A stretch of DNA of 64,000 nucleotides from Lachnospiraceae bacterium (lineage in GTDB: Bacteria; Bacillota; Clostridia; Lachnospirales; Lachnospiraceae), in assembly GCA_024684085.1 (NCBI GenBank), contig JAIKXM010000026.1, forward strand, positions 1-64,000. Reading direction: 5' to 3'. Below the pieces are notes generated by a model. It saw nothing but the letters and a program-made list of their open reading frames with translations. It ran no database searches and was not told the DNA's origin. Positions within the stretch are counted from its first letter, which is position 1. Every line of letters begins with the position of its first letter. Of this stretch, positions 8,040-17,801 are shown one piece after another. The translations under genes and the position numbers were made by a program.

Positions 8040-9371
8040 ATGGAACGGTTGATTTTAAATAAGCTTCTTGAGTGGAAGAATTCCACTTATCGAAAGCCAC
8101 TTATTCTGAAAGGTGTGCGTCAGGTCGGTAAGACGTGGATATTGAAGGAATTTGGCAAATGCTATTATGATAATATTGCGTATTTCAACTTTGATGAAAA
8201 TGAAGAATACAAACAGTTCTTTGAGATGAGCAAAGATGTTGATCGCATTCTGCAAAATCTGACGATGGCCAGCGGGCAGAAAATAATGCCTGAAAAAACT
8301 CTTATCATCTTCGATGAAGTGCAGGACTGTCCCAAAGTTATTAACTCCATGAAATATTTCTGTGAGAACGCACTGCAGTATCATATTGCTTGTGCAGGTT
8401 CTTTGTTGGGTATCGCACTCGCAAAGCCGTCATCTTTTCCTGTAGGTAAGGTTAATTTTATGCAGATTGACCCTATGACATTTACCGAGTTTCTTATGGC
8501 AAATGGTGATGATAACCTTGCGAAGTATCTGGAACAGGTTGATATCATTGAACCGATTCCGGATGCTTTTTTCAATCTGCTTTATGAAAAATTGAAAATG
8601 TATTATGTAACCGGAGGTATGCCAGAGTCAGTCAAGATGTGGACTGAAGCGCGTGATGTGGTTGCTATGCAGGAGGCGCTATCCGATATTTTGGGTGCAT
8701 ATGAACGCGACTTCGCGAAGCACCCCAATCTTAGCGAGTTTCCTAAGATTTCCATGATTTGGAAATCTTTGCCGTCACAGCTGGCAAGGGATAATAAAAA
8801 ATTCATCTATAAAGTCGTGAAAGAGGGCGCACGCGCTCGAGAATACGAGGATGCTTTGCAGTGGCTTGTGAATGCGCGTCTTGTGCATAAAATATACCGT
8901 ACTTCTGCTCCCGGCCTTCCGGTTGCTGCTTACGATGATTTATCTGCATTCAAGATTTATCTGGTAGATGTTGGTCTGCTTCGTCGTCTGGCGCAACTTG
9001 CCCCTACCGCTTTTGGCGAAGGCAACCGGTTGTTTACGGAGTTTAAGGGGGCTCTGACGGAAAATTATGTGTTACAAAGCCTAATAACTCAGTTTGAGGT
9101 GGTGCCGCGGTATTGGACCCAGATCAATCCACCTTATGAAGTTGATTTCCTGATACAAAGAGAAAACGATCTTTTTCCGGTGGAGGTCAAATCTGAGGCT
9201 AATACCGCCAGCAAAAGTCTTAAGAAGTTCAAGGAGCTGTTTCCGGATAAGGTTAAGCTACGCGTGAGGTTTTCGCTTGATAATCTTAAACTGGACGGAG
9301 ATGTGCTGAATATTCCCCTGTTCATGTCAGATCAAGCAGACAGATTGATTGGGTTGGCGTTAGAAAAGTAG
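8040..9371 (+). CDS. AAA family ATPase with DUF4143 domain
   Basis: RQVGKTWILKEFGK P-loop, LIIFDEVQ, C-terminal EVDFLIQRENDLFPVEVKS typical of AAA_14/DUF4143 proteins. Confidence 0.9.
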   Translation: MERLILNKLLEWKNSTYRKPLILKGVRQVGKTWILKEFGKCYYDNIAYFNFDENEEYKQFFEMSKDVDRILQNLTMASGQKIMPEKTLIIFDEVQDCPKVINSMKYFCENALQYHIACAGSLLGIALAKPSSFPVGKVNFMQIDPMTFTEFLMANGDDNLAKYLEQVDIIEPIPDAFFNLLYEKLKMYYVTGGMPESVKMWTEARDVVAMQEALSDILGAYERDFAKHPNLSEFPKISMIWKSLPSQLARDNKKFIYKVVKEGARAREYEDALQWLVNARLVHKIYRTSAPGLPVAAYDDLSAFKIYLVDVGLLRRLAQLAPTAFGEGNRLFTEFKGALTENYVLQSLITQFEVVPRYWTQINPPYEVDFLIQRENDLFPVEVKSEANTASKSLKKFKELFPDKVKLRVRFSLDNLKLDGDVLNIPLFMSDQADRLIGLALEK

Positions 9372-9437
9372 GAAAGGTACCATTCGGTTTTGAGTCACGA
9401 ACCGGGGATATATGGTTAAACAGGGAGAATATGCAAG

Positions 9438-9566
9438 ATGGAATATGATTGTCTTATAGAATCGGAATTTATTGGAACGAAATTGCTGTTGCAGTTCACA
9501 TCGGAGCGAGAGCGTCGTTTCGGAGAATATATTGACTTGTTGTGTAAAGATATCGGTGAATATTAG
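9438..9566 (+). other. Short ORF (42 aa) overlapping a dispersed repeat
   Basis: MEYDCLIESEFIGTKLLLQFTSERERRFGEYIDLLCKDIGEY*; DNA for TSERERRFGEYI recurs at about 41508-41545. Confidence 0.25.
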
Positions 9567-9683
9567 CCTTTTCACATAACGAGAGAATAAAAAATGCCAC
9601 CAACACATGGTTAGTGGCTGGAGTATGGTAATATATATTGGAAGGCATTTGAATTAAGTGATGGTTTCAGAGGTGAGGAGTAT

Positions 9684-10586
9684 ATGAAAAAAATATTAAT
9701 AACAGGCGGCACAACCTTCGTGAGCAAGTATGCAGCTGAATATTTTGTTAACGCTGGTTATGAAGTCTATGTGCTTAACAGAAATACTAAGCCACAAGTC
9801 CGAGGTGTAAAACTCATTGAGGGCGATAGACATAATTTAAAGGGTATATTGAGAGAACTCTCTTTTGATGTAGTGGCAGATATAACAGCTTATAATGAAA
9901 AGGACATTGTTGATCTTGTTACCGAATTAGGCGCTTATGGGCAGTATATTATGATTAGTTCCAGTGCTGTGTATCCGGAGTATGGTAATCAGCCATTTCT
10001 TGAAGAATCAGAGAAATCTGTAAATAAGTTTTGGGGTACGTATGGAACCGACAAAATAGCAGCAGAAAAAGCATTACTTGAAAGAGTTAAAGATGCATAT
10101 ATATTAAGACCGCCTTATTTATATGGACCTATGAACAATGTTTATAGAGAAGCATTTGTGTTTGATTGCGCTTTAGCAGATAGAAAATTCTATTTACCCA
10201 AAGATGGTGATATGAAATTGCAATTCTTCCATGTGAAAGATTTATGCAAGCTTATGGAAGTAATTATAAACGAGAAGCCGGAAAATCATATTTTAAATGT
10301 TGGTAATGTTGAAGCTGTATCAATTAAAGAGTGGGTTACAAAATGCTATGAGAGTTTGGGCAAAACTCCATCTTTTGTAAATGTGTATGAAGATATTGAA
10401 CAGAGAAATTATTTTAGTTTTTATAATTATGAGTATTATTTGGATGTATCCCGTCAAAGTAAAATATACCCGGAAACATTATCTTTAGTAGATGGATTAA
10501 AAGATGCTGCTGAATGGTATCTTGAACATAGCGCTGAGGTAAATAAGAAACCGTATTTTGAGTTTATTGATAAGAATTTGGCGTGA
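9684..10586 (+). CDS. NAD-dependent epimerase/dehydratase family protein
   Basis: KILITGGTTFVSKYAAEYF Rossmann motif, SDR-like. Confidence 0.85.
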   Translation: MKKILITGGTTFVSKYAAEYFVNAGYEVYVLNRNTKPQVRGVKLIEGDRHNLKGILRELSFDVVADITAYNEKDIVDLVTELGAYGQYIMISSSAVYPEYGNQPFLEESEKSVNKFWGTYGTDKIAAEKALLERVKDAYILRPPYLYGPMNNVYREAFVFDCALADRKFYLPKDGDMKLQFFHVKDLCKLMEVIINEKPENHILNVGNVEAVSIKEWVTKCYESLGKTPSFVNVYEDIEQRNYFSFYNYEYYLDVSRQSKIYPETLSLVDGLKDAAEWYLEHSAEVNKKPYFEFIDKNLA

Positions 10587-10673
10587 TTCAAATTAGAAGG
10601 TCAAGACTACTGCATTAATGGGTTAGCCATTTTGCAATAAAAAAGAAGCACCAGGTTGCAGTCTTTTTAGATA

Positions 10674-11390
10674 ATGAAAAGGAGTTTGGTTATGGCGATA
10701 ATAAAAAAGTTAATAAAAAAGATTATGATTAAAAAGGCTATGTCGAAAAGCCCAATGTACCTTTATGGTGAAGACGAGCAAGAGGAAGTTGAAAAATATA
10801 TCTGTGATGCTTTTGGGGAATTTGCTTCAGTTTTTCATGAACTTGTATCGCCGGATATTCATCTTGATGTATGCCTTATTCCACCATCTGATGAGGAACC
10901 GTATTATAAGTTGGTTACTCTTGGGGCAGGAGCTTATAAAATGAATGTTCCTGATGAATTGCTCGATGATAAGCTTGAATATGCGGAATATGTAATATAT
11001 CTTCCTGAAAACTGGAATATTAAGAGTAATAACGAGACAGATTTTTGGCCTATAAGAGTATTGAAAGGAATAGCAAGACTTCCGATCTACTGTGACACAT
11101 GGCTTGGGTATGGACATACTACTCAGGATGATGAAGAGGGAACTGCGTATGCATCCAATACCCAATTTAATAGTGTTGTACTCGATTTTGCTTCTAATAA
11201 AAGAGGTGATATCCGATTGAAATTGTCATCCGGAAAGGTAATAAATTTCTATGAGGTTATTCCACTTTATCCTGAAGAATTACAGTATAAATTGGATAAC
11301 GATGCAGATATACTTTTTGATCGATTTAAAGAAAAAGGAATTAAGTATAAAGTTGTTGACATTGACAGGAAGAATGCTTGTAAAGAGTGA
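10674..11390 (+). CDS. Suppressor of fused (SUFU) domain protein
   Basis: YYKLVTLGAGAYKMNVP and ELMIYLPENW-like (AEYVIYLPENWNI) motifs. Confidence 0.75.
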   Translation: MKRSLVMAIIKKLIKKIMIKKAMSKSPMYLYGEDEQEEVEKYICDAFGEFASVFHELVSPDIHLDVCLIPPSDEEPYYKLVTLGAGAYKMNVPDELLDDKLEYAEYVIYLPENWNIKSNNETDFWPIRVLKGIARLPIYCDTWLGYGHTTQDDEEGTAYASNTQFNSVVLDFASNKRGDIRLKLSSGKVINFYEVIPLYPEELQYKLDNDADILFDRFKEKGIKYKVVDIDRKNACKE

Positions 11391-11464
11391 TCGTTAGATA
11401 ATTGAATTCTTTAGTCTCAGAGGAATCACACGATCTTACGTCTATGCTGCAAAGATAGCAAAAA

Positions 11465-11545
11465 CGCTCAGCTAAGGATGCGCACTCGCTCGAAAGGAAG
11501 ATGATGCATATGCATCCACGCTCGGCGCGAGAATGTCGCATTTTT
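11465..11545. repeat. Dispersed hairpin element, copy A
   Basis: CGCTCAGCTAAGGATGCGCACTCGCTCGAAAGGAAGATGATGCATATGCATCCACGCTCGGCGCGAGAATGTCGCA, shared with 41.9-42.2 kb and 58.7 kb. Confidence 0.85.
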
Positions 11546-11621
11546 TACGGCAGTCTTTATGGGTTACATATTTATTTGTAGGGTATGGCGTTGGTTATCA
11601 TTAAAGAAGGAGTCAATACTT

Positions 11622-13037
11622 ATGCGGAAAACAAAGATTATATGTACGATTGGACCGGCATGTGAGTCGGAAGAGATGATCACAGCATTATGTGAGGCGG
11701 GAATGAATGTAGCTCGCTTGAATTTTTCACACGGAACACACGAGGAGCATCTTAAGCGTATCGAGATGATCAAGAAGGTCAGAGAAAGCTTAAATCTGCC
11801 GATCGCGATAATGCTGGATACCAAGGGACCTGAATATAGGATCGGGACTTTTAAAGACAGGAAGGTTACGCTTGATAACGGGCAGAAGTTCACATTTACC
11901 ACAAAAGAGGTAGAAGGTGATAAGAATCACGTGTCCGTAAGTTATAAGAATCTCGCCAAGGAACTCGCTAAGGGCGATACGATTTTGTTGAACAACGGCT
12001 TGCTTGAGTTCAAGGTGCTTGCTACGACTAATGATACTATTGAGACAGAGGTAATTACCGGTGGAGAATTGTCGGATCGTAAGAGTATGAGTTTCCCGGG
12101 TAAGCATATCAAGCAGAAGTATCTTTCCGAGCAGGATATTGCGGATATAACATTTGGTGTAAAAAACGGGGTAGACTTTATTGCCTGCTCATTCGTGTCA
12201 GTCGCAGACGATCTTAAGAGTGTTCATTCGCTGCTTAAAGATCTTGGCTATGATGACAATGTTGAATTGATCGCCAAGATCGAGAACAGATCAGGATGCG
12301 AGAATATCGATGAGATCTGTAAAGAATGTGACGGTATCATGGTTGCCAGAGGTGATCTCGGAGTTGAGGTTCCCATGGAAGAATTACCGGCTATACAAAA
12401 GGAATTGATAACTAAATGCAGACTTTTAGGGAGAAGAGTAATAACTGCAACAGAGATGCTGGAATCAATGATCCATAATCCACGACCGACGAGAGCTGAA
12501 GCCTCAGATGTAGCTAATGCGGTTTATGATGGGACAAGCGCAGTAATGTTATCAGGTGAAACCGCAGCAGGTGCATATCCAATACAGGCGGTTGCCACGA
12601 TGGTCAGGATTACGGAGGCGACTGAGAATACGATTAATTATACCAAGCGATTCCATAACAATGATTTCATAATACAGAATGAGGTTGACGCAATTTCGCA
12701 TGCCACCTGTCAGATGGCGATCGATCTGAAGGCCAAGGTGATAGTGGCAAGTACTATTTCAGGAATGACCGCAAGGATGATATCACGGTTTAGATCCCCT
12801 GTTGATATTATAGGACTTACAACTGATGACAGGACGTGGCGTAAACTATCTCTTTCATGGGCTGTAACACCTGTCAGGTGTGAGGTGTTCCCGTCAACGG
12901 AGGTGCTGTTCTACAGTGCCAAGCGTCTGGCTAAAGAGACTTTTGAATTGCAGAGTGAAGATAAGATAGTAATAACCGGCGGCATGACTAACGGACAGTC
13001 CGGTAACACTAACCTGATCAAGATCGAGAGCATTTAG
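11622..13037 (+). CDS. pyk: Pyruvate kinase
   Basis: RKTKIICTIGPACESEEM, MVARGDLGVEVPMEELP, VMLSGETAAGAYP. Confidence 0.97.
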   Translation: MRKTKIICTIGPACESEEMITALCEAGMNVARLNFSHGTHEEHLKRIEMIKKVRESLNLPIAIMLDTKGPEYRIGTFKDRKVTLDNGQKFTFTTKEVEGDKNHVSVSYKNLAKELAKGDTILLNNGLLEFKVLATTNDTIETEVITGGELSDRKSMSFPGKHIKQKYLSEQDIADITFGVKNGVDFIACSFVSVADDLKSVHSLLKDLGYDDNVELIAKIENRSGCENIDEICKECDGIMVARGDLGVEVPMEELPAIQKELITKCRLLGRRVITATEMLESMIHNPRPTRAEASDVANAVYDGTSAVMLSGETAAGAYPIQAVATMVRITEATENTINYTKRFHNNDFIIQNEVDAISHATCQMAIDLKAKVIVASTISGMTARMISRFRSPVDIIGLTTDDRTWRKLSLSWAVTPVRCEVFPSTEVLFYSAKRLAKETFELQSEDKIVITGGMTNGQSGNTNLIKIESI

Positions 13038-13136
13038 GAGCCTTAATTATTAAGAGATCATATCCGGACGATTGATCAATGCGGATTAAGAGGACTCCAA
13101 GAATAATCAAAAAATATTGAGTTGTGGGAGATGATG

Positions 13137-13973
13137 ATGAGTAAGAAGAAATCTATAGGTTGTGCTTTATTTGGTATCGTGATATTGATTGTTGCACAGT
13201 TGTTGGCCGGCCTGATCGGAAGTGTTTTTGTTCTTTGCGGCGTTCCTAACTGGATATGTAATATCCTGGCAGGTATTTTATACCTTGTGTTTGCAATATT
13301 CGGAGTAGTGATGATTCTGGGTAAGGCTATGCATCTTGATATGGATGAACTGGGGATAAAAAGATTCTCTTTGAGATTTCGCTGGATACTGACAGGGCTG
13401 TTGCTTCCGCTCGGCGTAATTGCGGTATATTTACTTATGATACCGGGAGAATACGTTTCTTCCGGCCTGAATAACAGGCAGATGCTTGACACCCTGTCTT
13501 CGGGTATATTCTTTACCGGAATAGCAGCCGGTTTTGTTGAAGAGATCGTATTCAGGGGTGTGATATTTCGTTCGTTAGAGAAATCTTTTGGGAAAAACAT
13601 CGGGATATTTGTTCCGTCTCTGTTGTTCGGTATCGTTCATATCCTCGGCATGGATATCACTCCGTTTGGTTGTCTGCTTGTGATCATAGCCGGTACCGCG
13701 GTTGGCGTGATGTTCTCAATGATCACTATCGAGAGTGGTTCGGTATGGGATAATGGATTGGTACATGCCCTTTGGAATATTCTGATCATTGGAGGCGGTA
13801 TTGCTATTGCAGGGGCGCCCGATGATTCCTCTATCGTGTCATATGTGCTTAAGTCGGATTCTTTTGCCATAACGGGAGGAGAATTTGGCATCGAGTCTTC
13901 TGCCGTTGCCTTGGCCGGATATGTTATCGTGACAATTGTGGCATGGTATATGATCAGGAAAAGAGCTAAATAA
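13137..13973 (+). CDS. CPBP family intramembrane metalloprotease
   Basis: FVEEIVFRGVIFRSLEKSFG and FGIVH motifs, multiple TM segments. Confidence 0.9.
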   Translation: MSKKKSIGCALFGIVILIVAQLLAGLIGSVFVLCGVPNWICNILAGILYLVFAIFGVVMILGKAMHLDMDELGIKRFSLRFRWILTGLLLPLGVIAVYLLMIPGEYVSSGLNNRQMLDTLSSGIFFTGIAAGFVEEIVFRGVIFRSLEKSFGKNIGIFVPSLLFGIVHILGMDITPFGCLLVIIAGTAVGVMFSMITIESGSVWDNGLVHALWNILIIGGGIAIAGAPDDSSIVSYVLKSDSFAITGGEFGIESSAVALAGYVIVTIVAWYMIRKRAK

Positions 13974-14120
13974 GTTGTTTTTAGTATGAATTGTCGAATA
14001 TATTTGACGTAAGGAGGTTATTACTATATAATAGTTAATTAGTGATGTAGTTTTGAATACTACATAAAGAAGTAATGCGAAACTACAGAGACTAAAAACA
14101 GGATAGAAAGGTAAAGATTA

Positions 14121-14993
14121 ATGTTTCAGATTATAACAGACAACGGTGCAGACTTACCAAAGGATTGGATGGTCGAGAATGAGGTCGGATGTATTTACTT
14201 GAGTACCATCCTTGATGGAGAGGTTATTGCCGGAAAAGATAAAGACCTTTCTGCTGAAGATTTTTACAATATGCTTTCGGAAGGCGCTAAGCCGTCTACA
14301 TCACAGGTCAATCCGGAGCAGGCTAAGGGGTATTTTACAGAACATATAGATGAGGCTGATGAGTTTCTTTATATCGGCTTATCTTCCGGACTTTCAGGAA
14401 CTGTAGGCAGTGTCAGAGCCGGTGTTGCCGAAGTGTTGGAGACTTATCCCGATAAGAAGATCGAAGTAGTGGATTCACTTACGGGTTCTCTTGGAGAAGG
14501 TCTTGCTGTATGGTATGCAGTTAAGATGCGAAATGAGGGAAAGAGTTTTGATGAGACTGTGAAGTGGTTGAATGATAATATACAGCACTTTGTTCTCGCA
14601 ATCACTGTAGATAATCTGTTTGATCTTTGGCGTGGTGGAAGAGTATCGCGCACAAGCGCTGTTATAGGTTCACTTGCCAGTGTGAAGCCCTACCTTATTG
14701 TTAATGAAGAAGGCAAGCTCGTAGTACCCAAGAAGCTTAGAGGACGCAAGAAGGCTCTCGCTTATCTTGTTGAGGCCTTTGAGATGCATAAGGGAATTGA
14801 ATTCGACGGTAATAAAGATATGTTGATGATCTGCCATGGTAATGTGGCGGATGATGCCGATTATGTACGTCAGTTGCTTGAAGAAAAGTTCGGATATAAG
14901 AACTTTATCATGAGTAATGTCGGTCCCATGATCGGAACACATACAGGCGCAAGTCTTGTTGTATTAGCCTTCCTCGGTGATTCAAGATATTAG
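14121..14993 (+). CDS. DegV family protein
   Basis: ITDNGADLP, TSQVNPEQ, SSGLSGT, DSLTGSLGEG, GPMIGTHTG. Confidence 0.95.
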   Translation: MFQIITDNGADLPKDWMVENEVGCIYLSTILDGEVIAGKDKDLSAEDFYNMLSEGAKPSTSQVNPEQAKGYFTEHIDEADEFLYIGLSSGLSGTVGSVRAGVAEVLETYPDKKIEVVDSLTGSLGEGLAVWYAVKMRNEGKSFDETVKWLNDNIQHFVLAITVDNLFDLWRGGRVSRTSAVIGSLASVKPYLIVNEEGKLVVPKKLRGRKKALAYLVEAFEMHKGIEFDGNKDMLMICHGNVADDADYVRQLLEEKFGYKNFIMSNVGPMIGTHTGASLVVLAFLGDSRY

Positions 14994-15054
14994 AATTAGC
15001 TTAACTTAATATGCTGTAATATAATATTATGATCATGTGTTTTTAAATGAGTAA

Positions 15055-15092
15055 AACCCCTGTTTATCATCAGTGTCAGATAAACAGGGGTT
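15055..15092. terminator. Bidirectional rho-independent terminator
   Basis: AACCCCTGTTTATC ... GATAAACAGGGGTT, 14-bp stem between convergent genes. Confidence 0.85.
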
Positions 15093-15123
15093 AATTTATT
15101 AGATCAGTTATTCAAATCAGGAA

Positions 15124-15882
15124 TTAAACGCAGGTATAACCGCCGTCGATGGGAAGCATTACGCCTGTAACGTAAGAAGCCTCTTTGCTGGCAAGGAAGA
15201 TAATACCGGCATTCAGCTCGCCTTCACGTCCGTATCTCTTCAACGGAACATGCATATTGGCAAAGGCCTGGAAATGTTCAGTATCAAGAACTGCGGTCGT
15301 GAGCTCTGTATAGAAGTATCCGGGGCAGACGCAATTAACAGTGATGTTATATTTTGCAAGTTCTGCTGCGGCAGCTCTGGTGAAGTTGATAACACCACCC
15401 TTTGATGAATGATAAGCGATGGTGGGTATCTCTTCGTTACCTACGAGACCGTACATAGAAGCGATGTTGATGATACGACCGTAGTTGTTCTTCTTCATTA
15501 TATTACCGAAGGCACGTGTTACTTTAAAAACAGATGTGAGATCGGTTGTGATGGTGAAGTCCCACTCATCGTCCTTCATCTCAAGAACACCTGCGTCCTT
15601 AGATGAACCCGCACAGTTGACAAGGATATCAACCTTGCCGAATTTCTCCTCTGCCTTCTTGGCGGCATTATCAATGTCTTCGGTAGATGTAACATCACAG
15701 CTTAAGGCAAGAACGGATACGTTCTTCTGCTCAAGCTCTTTCTTCAGTTCCTCTAATTTGTCCACACGCCTTGCAAGAATGACAAGATCTGCGCCCTGAT
15801 CTGCAAATGCATATGCCATTTGGCGACCGAGTCCTGAACTTGCTCCCGTGATTACTGCTACCTGTTCTGTTAAATCAAACAT
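15124..15882 (-). CDS. SDR family oxidoreductase (FabG-like)
   Basis: VAVITGASSGLGRQMA, YHSSKGGVINFTRAAA, GVMLPIDGGYTCV. Confidence 0.93.
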   Translation of the reverse strand: MFDLTEQVAVITGASSGLGRQMAYAFADQGADLVILARRVDKLEELKKELEQKNVSVLALSCDVTSTEDIDNAAKKAEEKFGKVDILVNCAGSSKDAGVLEMKDDEWDFTITTDLTSVFKVTRAFGNIMKKNNYGRIINIASMYGLVGNEEIPTIAYHSSKGGVINFTRAAAAELAKYNITVNCVCPGYFYTELTTAVLDTEHFQAFANMHVPLKRYGREGELNAGIIFLASKEASYVTGVMLPIDGGYTCV

Positions 15883-16087
15883 AGTCTAAATTTCTCCTTT
15901 TTTAATATATGTTTATAGTGTTTGTTGAGTTCTGATCAGTGTTCGGAAGCTTGTTGATAATACAAGCTTCACTAATTACGAATGGTATCAAATAGTTAGG
16001 TGTGAGTCAATGCCTATATGTAATATTTAACATACAGTTGAAAGGTCGCGGGAATTGTGATATCGTAAAGTGAGTTGAATATTTAGC

Positions 16088-16275
16088 AAACAGGTGTCTG
16101 AAGGGAATGGTATAAGACATTCAGCTTCAGGTGAAAAGGGAAACAGGTGTGAATCCTGTACGAACTCGTCACCGTATTTAGGGAGTATCAGCCGATATAT
16201 CACTGGGAGACCGGGAAGATGGCGAAATGCAATGATCTATGAGCCGGGAGACCTGCCTGCTTGCTGTACGGAAGC
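16088..16275 (+). promoter_or_regulatory. Cobalamin riboswitch
   Basis: AAAAGGGAAACAGGTGTGAATCCTGTACGAACTCGTCACCGT and AGCCGGGAGACCTGCC B12-box elements upstream of a cobalamin locus. Confidence 0.92.
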
Positions 16276-16514
16276 GAAAGTTTCAGGCCACGAGTTAAAA
16301 GGTTGTACGTTATGATGAGAATATATATGGATTCCTTCTTATAACGGATTTCGTTAGAACGTTATTCGGTTGTTAATTGTAGATTCAGGGATTCATGTGT
16401 CTTTTTCGTGTGCAATGCTCCTTTTTACTTAAGTTCATAGGTAAAGAGGTTTTTTTTGTGTGCCATTCCGGTATTCGATCAATATTAAGCATTGTATGCA
16501 GAAAAGAGGAGATT

Positions 16515-17771
16515 ATGAAGAAGAAAATCGCGCTTTTGTTAACAGGTGTACTCAGTCTTATGCTTTTGACAGCATGCGGTAGTACTGTAAGTGACACAGA
16601 TGTCATTGAAAGTGAAGTGGCTCAGTACGAGGAGATCGTGGAAGAAGTTGCAGATGATGTGGCTGATGCGGCTGACGCCGAAGGTACAGAGGTTAACTCT
16701 GATGAGGAGGCGGCAGCTAAGGTTGCGGCTCTTATCGATGCTATTTATGTTCAGGAGAGAACAGATGCAACAGATGAACAGTGTAAGCAGGCAAAAGAAG
16801 CTTGGGACAATCTTACTACTGAACAGCAGAGTCTTGTAGAAGGTGAATATGCAGATCCTGATTACTTCGGCCTTAATACAGGTGATGCTTTACTCGACGA
16901 TCCTGCCAATGCGGACGATATAGGTGAGAAGGAGATCCTTGTTGTAAGTTTCGGTACTTCTTTTAACGGAAGCAGAGTTGCCGATATCAAGGGAATTGAG
17001 GATGCAATGAGAGAAGCTTTCCCTGACTGGTCAGTCAGAAGAGCGTTCACCGCTCAGATCATCATCAATCATATCCAGGCTCGTGACGGCGAGAAGATCG
17101 ATAACGTTGAGCAGGCTATGCAGCGTGCCGTTGATAACGGGGTTAAGGAACTTCTTATTCAGCCTACTCACCTTATGCATGGAGCAGAGTATGATGAATT
17201 GATGGCTGTTGTTGATGAATATGCGGATAAATTCGAGAGCATTAAGATATCTGAGCCCCTTCTTGGCGAGGTTGGAGCAGATGCAACAGTAATAAATGAC
17301 GATAAGAAGGCAGTTGCAGAGGCTGTAACAGCTGAAGCCGTTAAGGATGCAGGCTATGCCAATCTTGAGGCAGCTGATGCAGATAAGGTTGCATTCGTAT
17401 TCATGGGACACGGAACAGCTCATGTGGCTAAGGTTTCATACAGCCAGATGCAGACACAGATGAATGAACTTATGTTTAAGAATGTATTTATCGGTACAGT
17501 TGAAGGTGAACCCGAAGAAACAGCATGTGAGGCAGTTATCGATGCTGTAGCTGCAGCCGGTTACAAGAAGGTGATCCTTCGTCCTCTTATGGTAGTGGCA
17601 GGTGATCATGCCAACAATGATATGGCCGGAGAGGATGAGGATTCATGGATCAGTATGTTCAAAGCATCAGGTAACTTCGATTCTGTAGAGCCTCAGATCA
17701 AGGGACTTGGTTCTGTTGATAAGATCCAGCAGATCTATGTTCAGCACGCTAAGGCTGCTATAGGTGAATAA
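16515..17771 (+). CDS. cbiK: Sirohydrochlorin cobaltochelatase (CbiK-like) with lipoprotein signal
   Basis: KKKIALLLTGVLSLMLLTACGS lipobox; ILVVSFGTSFNGSR, FMGHGTAH chelatase motifs. Confidence 0.88.
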   Translation: MKKKIALLLTGVLSLMLLTACGSTVSDTDVIESEVAQYEEIVEEVADDVADAADAEGTEVNSDEEAAAKVAALIDAIYVQERTDATDEQCKQAKEAWDNLTTEQQSLVEGEYADPDYFGLNTGDALLDDPANADDIGEKEILVVSFGTSFNGSRVADIKGIEDAMREAFPDWSVRRAFTAQIIINHIQARDGEKIDNVEQAMQRAVDNGVKELLIQPTHLMHGAEYDELMAVVDEYADKFESIKISEPLLGEVGADATVINDDKKAVAEAVTAEAVKDAGYANLEAADADKVAFVFMGHGTAHVAKVSYSQMQTQMNELMFKNVFIGTVEGEPEETACEAVIDAVAAAGYKKVILRPLMVVAGDHANNDMAGEDEDSWISMFKASGNFDSVEPQIKGLGSVDKIQQIYVQHAKAAIGE

Positions 17772-17801
17772 TCATTTTACATAAGAAAGAAGTTTGTGAA
17801 A

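Noticed and set aside
16094-16315. 73-aa ORF
   Set aside because: Lies in the cobalamin riboswitch.
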